A DNA stretch of 64,000 bases from an uncultured Lentisphaeria bacterium (GTDB lineage Bacteria; Verrucomicrobiota; Lentisphaeria; Victivallales; UBA1829), in NCBI GenBank assembly GCA_905197955.1, contig CAJKAR010000027.1:1-64000 (forward strand), read 5' to 3'. Made by a program: the position numbers and the translations under genes. Of this stretch, positions 21,556 to 29,510 are shown in pieces. The notes beneath the pieces were generated by a model that worked only from the letters and a program-made list of their open reading frames with translations, searched no databases and was not told the DNA's origin. Every line of letters starts with the position of its first letter. The stretch's first letter is position 1.

Positions 21556-21957
21556 ATGAGCAAAAAAGAACACACCATCCTCAAGTGCACAGAATGCGGC
21601 GCGATCGTGGAAGTCCTCGACGAATGCACTTGTACCGACAGCTGCACATTCCAGTGCTGCGGAAAACCGATGATCGAAATGAAAGAAAAAAGCGCAGACT
21701 CCGCAACCGAGAAACATGTTCCCGTTGCGACCGAGCTTCCCTCCGGCGGCACAAAAGTTGTAGTTGGTTCGACCCCCCATCCGATGACCCCCGAACACTA
21801 TATCGAATGGATCGAAATCATCAACGGTCCCTACGTCAACCGCTGCCGTCTGAAACCGGGCGATGCGCCTGAAGCTCAGTTCCATGTGACCGTCAAACCC
21901 GGAATGATTGTCCGCGAATACTGCAATCTTCACGGGCTCTGGGTCAATAAACTTTAA
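21556..21957 (+). CDS. dfx: Desulfoferrodoxin (superoxide reductase)
   Basis: 133 aa. The N-terminal desulforedoxin domain has LKCTECG and QCCGKPM (FeCys4 centre I). The catalytic centre II has EKHVPV, HPMTPEHYIEWIE and YCNLHGLW, giving the four His and one Cys ligands. The enzyme reduces superoxide to peroxide without releasing oxygen, which suits strict anaerobes. Extra cysteines in DECTCTDSCTFQCC are notable. Electrons come from rubredoxin, encoded two genes downstream. Confidence 0.95.
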   Translation: MSKKEHTILKCTECGAIVEVLDECTCTDSCTFQCCGKPMIEMKEKSADSATEKHVPVATELPSGGTKVVVGSTPHPMTPEHYIEWIEIINGPYVNRCRLKPGDAPEAQFHVTVKPGMIVREYCNLHGLWVNKL

Positions 21958-21989
21958 TCATATCAATCGGAAGAATCAGGAAAGTAAAG

Positions 21990-23195
21990 ATGCCATTCAA
22001 AGCTGTCAAAATCACGGACAAAGTCTGGTGGGTAGGCGCGATCGACTGGAACCTTGCGGAATTCCATGGCTACCATACGCATCGCGGCTCCACCTACAAT
22101 GCCTATCTTGTGCTCGGAGAGAAACCGACCCTCATCGATACGGTAAAAGCGCCGTTCAAACAGGAGATGTATTCGAGAATCGCCTCCGTGATTGATCCGA
22201 AGGAGATCAAGATCATCGTTTCCAATCACGCGGAGCCGGATCATTCCGGAGCACTGCCGGAAGTGATTGAAGAACTCAAGCCGGAAACCGTATATACATC
22301 GGTCAACGGAGTCCGGATTCTGGATGCGCAGTTCCACATCGGAGAGAAGCTCACAGCGGTCAAAACCGGCGACAGCATTGATCTCGGCGGACTGACCATG
22401 TCCTTCATCGAGACCAAAATGCTCCACTGGCCCGACAGCATGTTCTCCTATCTCAAGGAGGAAAAGATTCTGTTCAGTCAGGACGGCTTCGGCATGCATC
22501 TGGCGACGGACAAGCTCTTCGTCGATGAAAACGACTGGGATGTCGTCGAATTCGAAATGGAGAAATATTACGCCAACATCCTCCTTCTTTACTCTCCGCA
22601 GGTTCTCAAACTGCTTGAGGTCTTCCCGACCCTGAATCTTGACGTGCAGTACATCGCCACCGATCACGGTCCGATCTGGCGCGGCAAAGACATTGCCAAA
22701 CCTCTTGAACTCTATAAGAAGTTTGCGGAACAGAAGCCGCAGCCCCGTGCCGTTGTCGTTTACGACACGATGTGGGGAGCCACGGACAAAATGGCGCGTT
22801 CCATTGCAGACGGCATCCGTTCCACGGGTGCGGGCGTCACGGTCTGCTCCATGCATTCCCGCTCCCGCAGCGATGTGGCAACAGCCGTCATGGGTGCAGG
22901 TGCGCTGGTTGCCGGGTCTCCGACGATCAACAACATGCTTTTCCCGTCGGTCTCCGATGTTCTCTGCTATCTCAAAGGACTTCGCCCGAAAAATCTGATG
23001 GGCTTTTCCTTCGGATCCTTCGGCTGGAGCGGAGAAGCCGCCGTACAGGCAAACGACTGGCTCAAGGAGATTGGGGTTGAGATTGTACGGGAGCCACTCA
23101 AGCTCAAATTTGCCTCTTCGGACGCCGATTTCCAGGCATGTTTTGATGCCGGCGTTGAGCTCGGAAAACTTCTGCTTGAAAAAGCAAAGCAATAA
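21990..23195 (+). CDS. FprA-type flavodiiron protein (rubredoxin:O2 oxidoreductase)
   Basis: 401 aa. The N-terminal metallo-beta-lactamase-like domain carries the diiron ligands HAEPDHSG, FSQDGFGMH and TDHGPIW. The C-terminal flavodoxin domain starts near residue 253 (VVVYDTMWGATDKMARSIADGI) and keeps the FMN loop SPTINN. Flavodiiron proteins reduce O2 to water, or NO to N2O, using rubredoxin electrons. The gene sits between desulfoferrodoxin and rubredoxin with 30-40 bp gaps, and each has a good ribosome-binding site, so the unit is one oxygen-scavenging operon. Confidence 0.95.
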   Translation: MPFKAVKITDKVWWVGAIDWNLAEFHGYHTHRGSTYNAYLVLGEKPTLIDTVKAPFKQEMYSRIASVIDPKEIKIIVSNHAEPDHSGALPEVIEELKPETVYTSVNGVRILDAQFHIGEKLTAVKTGDSIDLGGLTMSFIETKMLHWPDSMFSYLKEEKILFSQDGFGMHLATDKLFVDENDWDVVEFEMEKYYANILLLYSPQVLKLLEVFPTLNLDVQYIATDHGPIWRGKDIAKPLELYKKFAEQKPQPRAVVVYDTMWGATDKMARSIADGIRSTGAGVTVCSMHSRSRSDVATAVMGAGALVAGSPTINNMLFPSVSDVLCYLKGLRPKNLMGFSFGSFGWSGEAAVQANDWLKEIGVEIVREPLKLKFASSDADFQACFDAGVELGKLLLEKAKQ

Positions 23196-23236
23196 AACAA
23201 TAAAAAAACAGAACTCTACAACAAGGAGAAATCATC

Positions 23237-23395
23237 ATGGACAAGTATGTCTGCAATGTCTGCGGTTACGTTTACGATCCTGCAAAGGGCGATCCCGACA
23301 ATGGAATCGAGCCCGGAACCCCGTTCGAAAAACTCCCGGACGACTGGGTCTGCCCGGAGTGCGGAGCCGGCAAGGATGAGTTCACAAAACAGTAA
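23237..23395 (+). CDS. Rubredoxin
   Basis: 52 aa, with ACAAGGAG upstream of the ATG. Both CxxCG iron-binding loops are present (YVCNVCGYVYD and WVCPECGAGKDEF), and the spacing and aromatic residues are those of canonical rubredoxins. It passes electrons to the superoxide reductase and the flavodiiron protein encoded just upstream. Its 3' end overlaps the start of the DUF2400 gene by 20 bp. Confidence 0.96.
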   Translation: MDKYVCNVCGYVYDPAKGDPDNGIEPGTPFEKLPDDWVCPECGAGKDEFTKQ

Positions 23396-24206
23396 TTCCG
23401 CCCATACAGTTTCCTGTGGAAACGAGCCGCTCGGTCATCGACTGGAGCGGCTTTATTCTGTCTGCAACGACCCCAGGTACATCCATCCGGATCCGCTGGA
23501 GACCATTCTGCCGTTCCGGCGGATTGAAGACCGGGAAATCGCGGCTCTGCTGGCATCGTCGCTTGCCTACGGCCGGGTGAACCAGATTCTGAAAAGCATC
23601 CGGCGCGTCCTTGAGATCATGGGAGATTCGCCCCGTCGGTATCTTGAGACCGCTTCGCCGGAACAGCTCGAAAGAGATTTTGCCGGATTCAAACACCGTT
23701 TTCATACTGGAGAAGACCTTGCACGGCTCTTCCGGGGGGTGCAGAGAGCGCTTGAACGTCATGGTTCGCTGGAAAAGTGTTTTCTGTCGGGATTTTCCTC
23801 CGGGGATCGAACGGTTCTCACCGCATCGGAACGTTTTACGGAAGAACTCTGCTGTTTTTTTCCGGCTGGAGAATCGACTCTTCTGCCGTCGCCGAAACGC
23901 GGCAGCGCATGTAAACGTCTTCACCTGATGCTCCGCTGGCTGGTGCGGAAAGACAAAGTGGATCCGGGCGGCTGGGATTCCATTCCCGCCCGCTACCTGA
24001 TTGTCCCGCTGGATACGCACATGCATCGGCTGGCGCGGGAACTGGGACTGACCCGAAGAAATGCGGCGGACCGGAAAACTGCGGAAGAAATTACATATGC
24101 CTTTTCCCGATGCTGTCCGGAAGATCCAGTCCGCTATGATTTCTCCCTCACGCGCTTTGGAATTCATCCTGATTTTTCAAAAAATCCGTTCGAAATTTCA
24201 CGCTGA
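23376..24206 (+). CDS. TIGR02757/DUF2400 family protein
   Basis: 276 aa from ATG 23376, which has GGCAAGG close upstream inside the rubredoxin gene. Family features are LERLYSVCNDPRYIHPDPLE, DREIAALLASSLAYGRVNQI, RLHLMLRWLVRKDKVDPGGW, and YLIVPLDTHMHRLARELGL. This family resembles the HhH-GPD DNA glycosylase fold in places (RWLVRKDxVDxGxW) but has no assigned reaction. A hairpin (23425-23452, AGCCGCTC/GAGCGGCT then TTATT) lies within its first codons and could end part of the rubredoxin transcription. Confidence 0.85.
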   Translation: MSSQNSNSAHTVSCGNEPLGHRLERLYSVCNDPRYIHPDPLETILPFRRIEDREIAALLASSLAYGRVNQILKSIRRVLEIMGDSPRRYLETASPEQLERDFAGFKHRFHTGEDLARLFRGVQRALERHGSLEKCFLSGFSSGDRTVLTASERFTEELCCFFPAGESTLLPSPKRGSACKRLHLMLRWLVRKDKVDPGGWDSIPARYLIVPLDTHMHRLARELGLTRRNAADRKTAEEITYAFSRCCPEDPVRYDFSLTRFGIHPDFSKNPFEISR

Positions 24207-24370
24207 ACAGACGGGAAAGAGAATTTTTCCGGAAAAAAAGCGATTTTCTGCGTATTTTCTGCGTATTTTTTCAAATATTGATTTGCAAATGATTTTATCT
24301 CATGTTACAGTTTACTGTGGAGGTACAAAAGTGTACCTGGTCAGTTAACCCATTAACAGGGAGATGAGTC

Positions 24371-24571
24371 ATGGAGTTTTACAACGTAAAGAAGAGAACC
24401 AAAGTCGAGATCGCTGAAAAGAACTGCAAAAAAGTCGTCTACAAGAGAGAGACCGCCAAAGGCGTTCAGGAACGCTATGCCGTCAAAGCGAAAGATGACG
24501 ACGGAACCAATCTGACGAAGTTTGTCAGCAAAGCGGACTATGCCAAATTGAAATGCCCGGTCGGAAAGTAA
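24371..24571 (+). CDS. Small conserved-looking basic protein
   Basis: 66 aa with GGGAGATGAGTC before the ATG. The sequence is highly charged (KKRTKVEIAEKNCKKVVYKR, KAKDDDGTNLTKF) and has a short beta-strand pattern with no membrane segment. A strong terminator follows 25 bp after the stop, so it is a free-standing gene. Its compact composition and tidy signals suggest a real, well-expressed small protein, perhaps nucleic-acid-associated. No family recognised. Confidence 0.6.
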   Translation: MEFYNVKKRTKVEIAEKNCKKVVYKRETAKGVQERYAVKAKDDDGTNLTKFVSKADYAKLKCPVGK

Positions 24572-24595
24572 TCCGCTTTTCAGAATCAGACAGTT

Positions 24596-24625
24596 GCCCC
24601 GTTCGAAAGAGCGGGGCTTTTTATT
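24596..24625 (+). terminator. Intrinsic terminator after the 66-aa gene
   Basis: GCCCCG (24596-24601) and CGGGGC (24612-24617) with a 10-nt loop, followed by TTTTTATTTT. Confidence 0.85.
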
Positions 24626-24672
24626 TTGGAGCGGAATGGCTTTTTCGGATTCTGCACACCGAACCTCCGCAA

Positions 24673-24828
24673 CAGAAGCAGTCAAACTCGCGGAAAGAAC
24701 TGTCACGAGAAATTCACCGATTCGACCCGGTACACAGAAGCAGTCCACGCGCGGGTAGTTCTTCTCAAAGCGGCCTGATAATACTCTCCGTTCAGCAGGA
24801 ACAGTCCGTACCCGGGAAGAACTCTGAT
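24673..24828 (+). repeat. Three degenerate direct repeats spaced 61-62 bp
   Basis: Copies begin at 24673 (CAGAAGCAGTC), 24735 (CAGAAGCAGTCC) and 24796 (CAGGAACAGTCC). Each is followed by a CGCGGAAAGAACT-like, CGCGGGTAGTTCTTC-like or CCCGGGAAGAACT-like core, about 33 bp in all. The DNA between the copies is unrelated, so this is not a simple tandem repeat. Even spacing of nearly six helical turns is compatible with a row of protein-binding sites. Confidence 0.4.
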
Positions 24829-25015
24829 ATTTTTTCAGGAAATCGTTTGAAAATTTTAAATAACGGAGTAAATTAGTAGTTCCTGCATCCGTATTACCCG
24901 ATCTCGGAGAAGGAAGTGAATCGCGTCCTGGCGGAATACGATTCAAAAGAAAACTGTTATGTTGGAATGGACCCTGTGATCTGCACAGGAAAACGAAATC
25001 GGAGAAAATGAAATC

Positions 25016-25444
25016 ATGAAGACGTTTCTTGCAAAAGTCGGCGAAATCGAACGCAAAACGATTGTGATCGATGCCGCGGACGTTCCCGTAGGCCGTCTTG
25101 CCGTCAAAATCACGAATGCACTGCGCGGCAAAGACCGTCCCACCTACACCCCGCATGTTGATACCGGATGTTTTGTTATCGTCATCAATGCCGCCAAGGC
25201 AAAGCTGACTGGAACAAAAGAGGAAAAGAAGATCTATACGGACTATACCGGCTATCGCAGCGGTCTGAGAGAAAAAACCGCCAAATATGTCCGGGAGCAC
25301 AATCCGGAGCGTCTGATCCGGGATGCCGTCTGGGGAATGATTCCGAAAAGCCGTCTCGGCCGCGCCCAGTACCGCAAGCTCAAAGTCTATGCCGGTGCGG
25401 AGCATCCGCATGCCGCTCAGAAACCCGAAACGGTTAAATTCTAA
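25016..25444 (+). CDS. rplM: Ribosomal protein L13
   Basis: 142 aa, the normal length. Conserved stretches include WWVIDA-like KTIVIDAADVPVGRLAVKI, GKDRPTYTPHVDTGCFVIVINA, YTDYTGYRSGLRE, and VWGMIPKSRLGRAQYRKLKVYAG with HPH near the end. It is an early-assembling protein of the large subunit. It is followed 12 bp later by rpsI, the near-universal pairing. ATCGGAGAAAATGAAATC precedes the ATG. Confidence 0.97.
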   Translation: MKTFLAKVGEIERKTIVIDAADVPVGRLAVKITNALRGKDRPTYTPHVDTGCFVIVINAAKAKLTGTKEEKKIYTDYTGYRSGLREKTAKYVREHNPERLIRDAVWGMIPKSRLGRAQYRKLKVYAGAEHPHAAQKPETVKF

Positions 25445-25456
25445 GGAGATACTTGA

Positions 25457-25849
25457 ATGAGCACAGAACTCCGTACCACCGGACGCAGAAAATGCGCCAG
25501 CGCCAGAGTCGTTATCGCCGAAGGCAACGGCAAAATCACCATCAACGGCAAGAAATTTGAAGAATATTTCAATACGGAAGCGCTCAGAGGCTACATCCTT
25601 CAGCCTCTCGCAGTGACAAGCCTCACCGGCAAAATTGATGTTTCCGCGACGGTCACCGGCGGCGGAAAAGCCGGACAGGCCGGAGCGGTCCGTCACGGAC
25701 TCTCCCGCGCCCTCGTCAAATTCGATGAGGAAGCCTGCAAATCCGTCCTGAAGGACAGCGGAATGCTGACCCGCGATTCCAGAGAGAAGGAACGTAAGAA
25801 ACCCGGTCAGCCCGGTGCAAGAAGACGCTTCCAGTTCTCCAAACGCTAA
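25457..25849 (+). CDS. rpsI: Ribosomal protein S9
   Basis: 130 aa, full length. It shows TTGRRKCASARVVIAEGNGK, VTGGGKAGQAGAVRHGLSRAL, and the basic C-terminal tail ending RRRFQFSKR, which reaches into the P site and should finish in Lys-Arg, as here. It is co-transcribed with rplM, with AAGGAG 10 bp before the ATG, and is followed by an intrinsic terminator. Confidence 0.97.
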   Translation: MSTELRTTGRRKCASARVVIAEGNGKITINGKKFEEYFNTEALRGYILQPLAVTSLTGKIDVSATVTGGGKAGQAGAVRHGLSRALVKFDEEACKSVLKDSGMLTRDSREKERKKPGQPGARRRFQFSKR

Positions 25850-25877
25850 GCCGTTTTTCAGAACTTGGTCTGTTTTC

Positions 25878-25906
25878 AGAGGAACTCGAACGGGTTCCTC
25901 TTTTTT
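25878..25906 (+). terminator. Intrinsic terminator after rpsI
   Basis: AGAGGAAC (25878-25885) pairs with GTTCCTCT (25894-25901), followed by TTTTTA. Confidence 0.8.
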
Positions 25907-26021
25907 ATTGCCGACAGCGATTTCCCTTCGGAAATCCCGGCTCGTCGCTTTTCTTTTCGGAAAAGCAACTTATATTATATAGAACCGTTTCAATCAGTAA
26001 CCGCAATTAACGGAGAATATC

Positions 26022-27050
26022 ATGGCAAAGGTTCGTGTTGCTATTGTTGGCGCGTCCGGTTACGCGGGCGAGGAGCTGATCCGGCTTCTTACCGTACACC
26101 CGAACGTAGATTTACGCATCATCACATCCCGGCAGAACGCCGGAAAAGAGATCTCGGAAATCTTTCCGCGCTTCTTCGGAATGGACCTGAAATTCTCCGC
26201 TCCCGATGTGGCGCAGATCGCGGCGGAATGCGATGCGGCATTCCTGGCACTGCCTCACGGACTGGCTTCCGAATATGCGATTCCCCTGATGGAAGCCGGG
26301 GTACGGGTATTTGACATCAGTGCGGACTTCCGTCTGCGTTCCACCGCGAAATACAAGGAGTATTACGGCAAGGAGCATCCGGCGCCGGAACTGCTGAAAA
26401 AAGCAGTCTACGGTTCGCCGGAACGGTATCGCGAACAGATCAGAGAGGCGGCATTTATTGCGTGTCCCGGCTGTTATCCGACCAGCATCATTCTTGCGGT
26501 TGCGCCGCTGCTGAAGGCGGGACTGGTTTCCACGAAAAATGTGATCGTCGCAAGTATGAGCGGAGTCACGGGAGCCGGACGCAAAGTCGATCTGCCCTAC
26601 ATCTTCCCGGAATGCAATGAGAGCATCCGTGCGTATGGAGCCGTCGGACATCGTCATCTGCCGGAAATCGAACAGGAACTGGCAGTTGCCGCGGGAGTCG
26701 AGGAAATGGCAATCAACTTCATTCCGCACCTTGCTCCGATGAACCGCGGAATCAACTCCACGATCGTCCTCGATCCGACAGAGAAATTCTCCAAGGAAGC
26801 CGTAACGGAAGCCTATAAAAACGCCTATGGCAACGAAGAATTCGTCAAAGTTCTCCCGATGGGGAAACTGCCGGATACCAAACATGTGACTATGACCAAC
26901 CGCTGCGAAATCGGATATGTCTACGATTCCCATACAAACAAGCTGCTGGTCTTCAGTGTCATCGACAATCTGACCAAAGGCGCCGCCGGACAGGCCGTTC
27001 AGTGCATGAACATCCGCTTCGGCATGGAGGAGAATCTCGGTCTGCGCTGA
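26022..27050 (+). CDS. argC: N-acetyl-gamma-glutamyl-phosphate reductase
   Basis: 342 aa, full length. The NADP-binding start is VAIVGASGYAGEELIRLL, and the active-site Cys is in ACPGCYPTSIILAV (about residue 148). The family signatures KNVIVASMSGVTGAGRK and HRHLPEIEQEL are present, as is the catalytic-His region FIPHLAPMNRGI. It catalyses the third step of arginine synthesis, reducing N-acetylglutamyl phosphate to the semialdehyde. CGGAGAATATC precedes the ATG. It stands alone; other arg genes are not in the window. Confidence 0.97.
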   Translation: MAKVRVAIVGASGYAGEELIRLLTVHPNVDLRIITSRQNAGKEISEIFPRFFGMDLKFSAPDVAQIAAECDAAFLALPHGLASEYAIPLMEAGVRVFDISADFRLRSTAKYKEYYGKEHPAPELLKKAVYGSPERYREQIREAAFIACPGCYPTSIILAVAPLLKAGLVSTKNVIVASMSGVTGAGRKVDLPYIFPECNESIRAYGAVGHRHLPEIEQELAVAAGVEEMAINFIPHLAPMNRGINSTIVLDPTEKFSKEAVTEAYKNAYGNEEFVKVLPMGKLPDTKHVTMTNRCEIGYVYDSHTNKLLVFSVIDNLTKGAAGQAVQCMNIRFGMEENLGLR

Positions 27051-27098
27051 CTTTTCCGCAGAATCTCTCCGGAAGAGAAAAAAATCAAACAACAGTTA

Positions 27099-27134
27099 CA
27101 CGCCGTCGGGAAACAAACCGGCGGCGTGTTTTTT
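27099..27134. terminator. Intrinsic terminator after argC, probably bidirectional
   Basis: CACGCCG (27099-27105) with an inner CGG/CCG pairs with CGGCGTG (27122-27128), followed by TTTTTTATT. On the minus strand the stem also lies shortly after coaX, so it may serve both genes. Confidence 0.8.
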
Positions 27135-27157
27135 ATTGCAGACAGGGAAGAAAAAAA

Positions 27158-27883
27158 TCAGGCGGGAGAGTTTTTTTTCTGCTGCTGTTCCCAGATACCG
27201 GCAATGCCGCGAAGAGTAAAGGTATCATCGGCATACTCAAAACCGGCAAGTTCCCGGAGAAAGAAAGGCGCATCCCCTCCGCAGGCGACACGTCGGACAG
27301 GGGTTCCCGCGAACAGTCTCTCCATGCGGTCAAGAATCTCGCGGACAGCACCCAGAGCACCCGCATCGACACCGATATCAATGGCATCCACCGTATTGTT
27401 TCCGGGAAAGTCGGGAATATCGGAACGAATCTCCGTCAGCGGAAGTTTTGCCGTATAATCATGAAGCGCGCGACGCAGAAGCTGGCGGCCCGGCAGAATC
27501 GCCCCCCCGCGCATCCTCCTCTCCGAATCCACAAACTCCATATTGATCGCAGTTCCGAAATCCACGCACAGCGCAGGCAGAGGACCGGAAAAGATCAGCG
27601 AAGCGGCATTGGCAAGACGATCCGCCCCCAGAGTTTCCGGTTTCTTCATCAGAGAGAGATCCACCGGCCCCCGTACAAAATTCGGAGAAACGATCAAAGC
27701 CCCCGCCCGTTGCAGGAGCTCCTCGAAAACCGGCACCACACTTGCCGCCGCCATCTCCGGCACGGCAAATGGCTCCAGATGGAATTCAGAAGTCGGGACC
27801 TTTGCAACAGGCTGAATCTTCCCGCCGCAAAGGTCCGCAATCTGGACGTGAGTGTTCCCCACGTTGAAAAGTCGGCAATCCAT
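27158..27883 (-). CDS. coaX: Type III pantothenate kinase
   Basis: 241 aa. Type III features include the ASKHA phosphate-1 loop LFNVGNTHVQIA at the N-terminus, GADRLANAASL, phosphate-2 VDFGTAINMEFVD, and GGAILPGRQLL. It catalyses the ATP-dependent phosphorylation of pantothenate, the first step to CoA. One oddity: the usual D-x-G-N-T of the first loop reads N-V-G-N-T here (Asn7), although that Asp normally binds the metal. It may tolerate Asn or be weakened. The gene ends 10 bp before the gspF-like gene's stop side and is read leftwards, like gspF. Confidence 0.88.
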   Translation of the reverse strand: MDCRLFNVGNTHVQIADLCGGKIQPVAKVPTSEFHLEPFAVPEMAAASVVPVFEELLQRAGALIVSPNFVRGPVDLSLMKKPETLGADRLANAASLIFSGPLPALCVDFGTAINMEFVDSERRMRGGAILPGRQLLRRALHDYTAKLPLTEIRSDIPDFPGNNTVDAIDIGVDAGALGAVREILDRMERLFAGTPVRRVACGGDAPFFLRELAGFEYADDTFTLRGIAGIWEQQQKKNSPA

Positions 27884-27893
27884 ACGAAACGGA

Positions 27894-29165
27894 TCAGCCT
27901 CCGAGTTTTTCGATGATGCTGATCAGCGGCATGAACAGCGCAAGAACAATTCCACCGACGACCACAGCAAGAAACACAATCATCAACGGTTCAATCATGG
28001 AGGTCAGGGCGCCGACCGCATTATCGACTTCTTCGTCATAGGTATCGGCGATCTTGTCGAGCATTTCAGGCAGCTTACCGGTCTCCTCGCCCACTTCGAT
28101 CATACTGATCACCATGTCGGGGAAGATTTTCGTCGTGGCAAGAGGCCCGGCAATCGTTTCTCCTTCCTTCACTGCATCATGCACTTTCTGCACCGCAGCG
28201 GCGACCACATCGCTTCCGGAAGTCTCTTTCACGATACTCAAAGCGTTCAGAACCGGCACACCGGACCCCATCAGAGTCCCCAATGTTCGCGAGAACTTTG
28301 AAATTGACGACTTCGAAATAATCGGCCCAAACAATGGCAGATTGTAATAGAAGACGTCCAGCGCATGCTTTCCAAACGGAGTCTTGGCAAACACCTTGTA
28401 CGCGATCACAAGGCCGATGACACAGCCGATCAGCAGAAGCAGCTGTTCCTGCATGAAACGGCTGACCCCCATGACGAACTCCGTCAAAGCAGGAAGCGGA
28501 GCACCTTCCAGGAGTTCTTTGAAGATTTTCTCAAACTTCGGCACGATGAAGATCATCAAACCGGCGGTAATCGCACCCGCAATACAGAGAACGATACACG
28601 GATACACCATCGCGGACTTCACTTTTCCGGCGATTCGCGACGCCTTTTCCATGAAGGACGCCAGACGGTCCAGAATCACTTCCAGCTTACCGGCCGCCTC
28701 ACCGGCACGCACCATGTTCAAATACAGTTTATTGAAGGAGCGCGGATGCTGAGCCAGCGCCTCGGAAAACGTGGAACCGGCCTCGACGCCAGTGGCCACC
28801 TCGCCGATGATCTTCTTGATGACAGGATTCTTCGCCTGCTTTTCCAGAGTTTTCAGCGACCGGATCAGAGGAAGACCGGCATTGAGAAGAATCGCCATCT
28901 GACGGGTGAAAATCGTAAGATCCTTCTGTTTGATCACCGCAGGTCCCAGAGAGATGTTCAGGTTCATCGCACTGGACTTTTTCTTCTCCTCTTTCTTGCC
29001 CGTTTCCTTTTTCTTGCTTTCGACTTTCCGGATCTGTTTAATGGAAGTCGGGAACAAGCCCTGATCCTTCAGAAACGCGGTTACCGCTTCTTCATTAGCG
29101 GCTTCCTTCTGCCCTTTTCTCTCTTTGCCCGTGGCATCCATTGCCGCGTACTGATACAAAGGCAT
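27894..29165 (-). CDS. Type II secretion / type IV pilus inner-membrane protein, GspF/PilC family
   Basis: 423 aa from ATG 29165, which has GAAAGGAGATGAAACC upstream; the open frame extends further out but without support. The N-terminus (MPLYQYAAMDATGKERKG) and two copies of the T2SSF domain are typical: FTRQMAILLNAGLPLIRSL and FSRTLGTLMGSGVPVLNALS. Membrane helices are near 220-250, 265-290 and 390-415. A Lys/Glu-rich linker (KKKETGKKEEKKKS) is unusual. GspF anchors the assembly ATPase, and the pseudopilins encoded elsewhere in this window would be its substrates. No gspE or gspD is adjacent. Confidence 0.92.
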   Translation of the reverse strand: MPLYQYAAMDATGKERKGQKEAANEEAVTAFLKDQGLFPTSIKQIRKVESKKKETGKKEEKKKSSAMNLNISLGPAVIKQKDLTIFTRQMAILLNAGLPLIRSLKTLEKQAKNPVIKKIIGEVATGVEAGSTFSEALAQHPRSFNKLYLNMVRAGEAAGKLEVILDRLASFMEKASRIAGKVKSAMVYPCIVLCIAGAITAGLMIFIVPKFEKIFKELLEGAPLPALTEFVMGVSRFMQEQLLLLIGCVIGLVIAYKVFAKTPFGKHALDVFYYNLPLFGPIISKSSISKFSRTLGTLMGSGVPVLNALSIVKETSGSDVVAAAVQKVHDAVKEGETIAGPLATTKIFPDMVISMIEVGEETGKLPEMLDKIADTYDEEVDNAVGALTSMIEPLMIVFLAVVVGGIVLALFMPLISIIEKLGG

Positions 29166-29510
29166 GGTTTCATCTCCTTTCTCTGCGTTCGGGAACCGGC
29201 GGCGTCCCGTTCTGTTTTGAAAAATTACTTCGCATTCCAAACTCCCGGCGAACAGGGAAACACATTCCCCACATGCCTTCGCACGGGTAAACACAAGAGT
29301 CATCCATTGTTACGGAATATAATAGCATGAAGAAATCGCTTTGTCCAGCCGTTCCAGCGCAAAACAGAGGGGAAAGAGAGTTTTTTTTGCAGAAAATCCC
29401 TCCCGGAAGCGCTTCCACGGGAGAAAACCGGAGTTAATTTGCTTCCAGAGGTTGAATTCATCCATTTCCGGCTGTATTCTATAAAATGAATTAATGGAGA
29501 TATTTTGATT
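29166..29510. other. Divergent intergenic region
   Basis: The region separates the leftward gspF-like gene from the rightward RicT-like gene. It contains the gspF ribosome-binding site (29172-29180, minus strand), a GC-rich patch with no gene-like frame, and AT-rich DNA (29460-29505) that should carry the ricT promoter. Nothing else could be supported. Confidence 0.4.

Larger units (their letters stand above)
24572..25015. other. Leader region of the rplM-rpsI operon with spaced repeats
   Basis: Apart from the terminator at 24596-24625 and the three spaced repeats at 24673-24828, I see no gene. The last 150 bases form the likely untranslated leader of the ribosomal protein operon; CCTGTG/CACAGG (about 24973-24990) could form a small hairpin there. 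Confidence 0.4.

Noticed and set aside
21963..23192. 409-codon open frame antisense to the flavodiiron gene
   Set aside because: Shadow of a full-length, motif-complete gene.
24673..24828. CRISPR array from regularly spaced 33-bp repeats
   Set aside because: Only three copies with poor identity and no cas genes; spacing alone is not enough.
24353..25696. 447-codon open frame antisense to rplM-rpsI
   Set aside because: Runs across two certain ribosomal protein genes and their leader; no ribosome-binding site or family.
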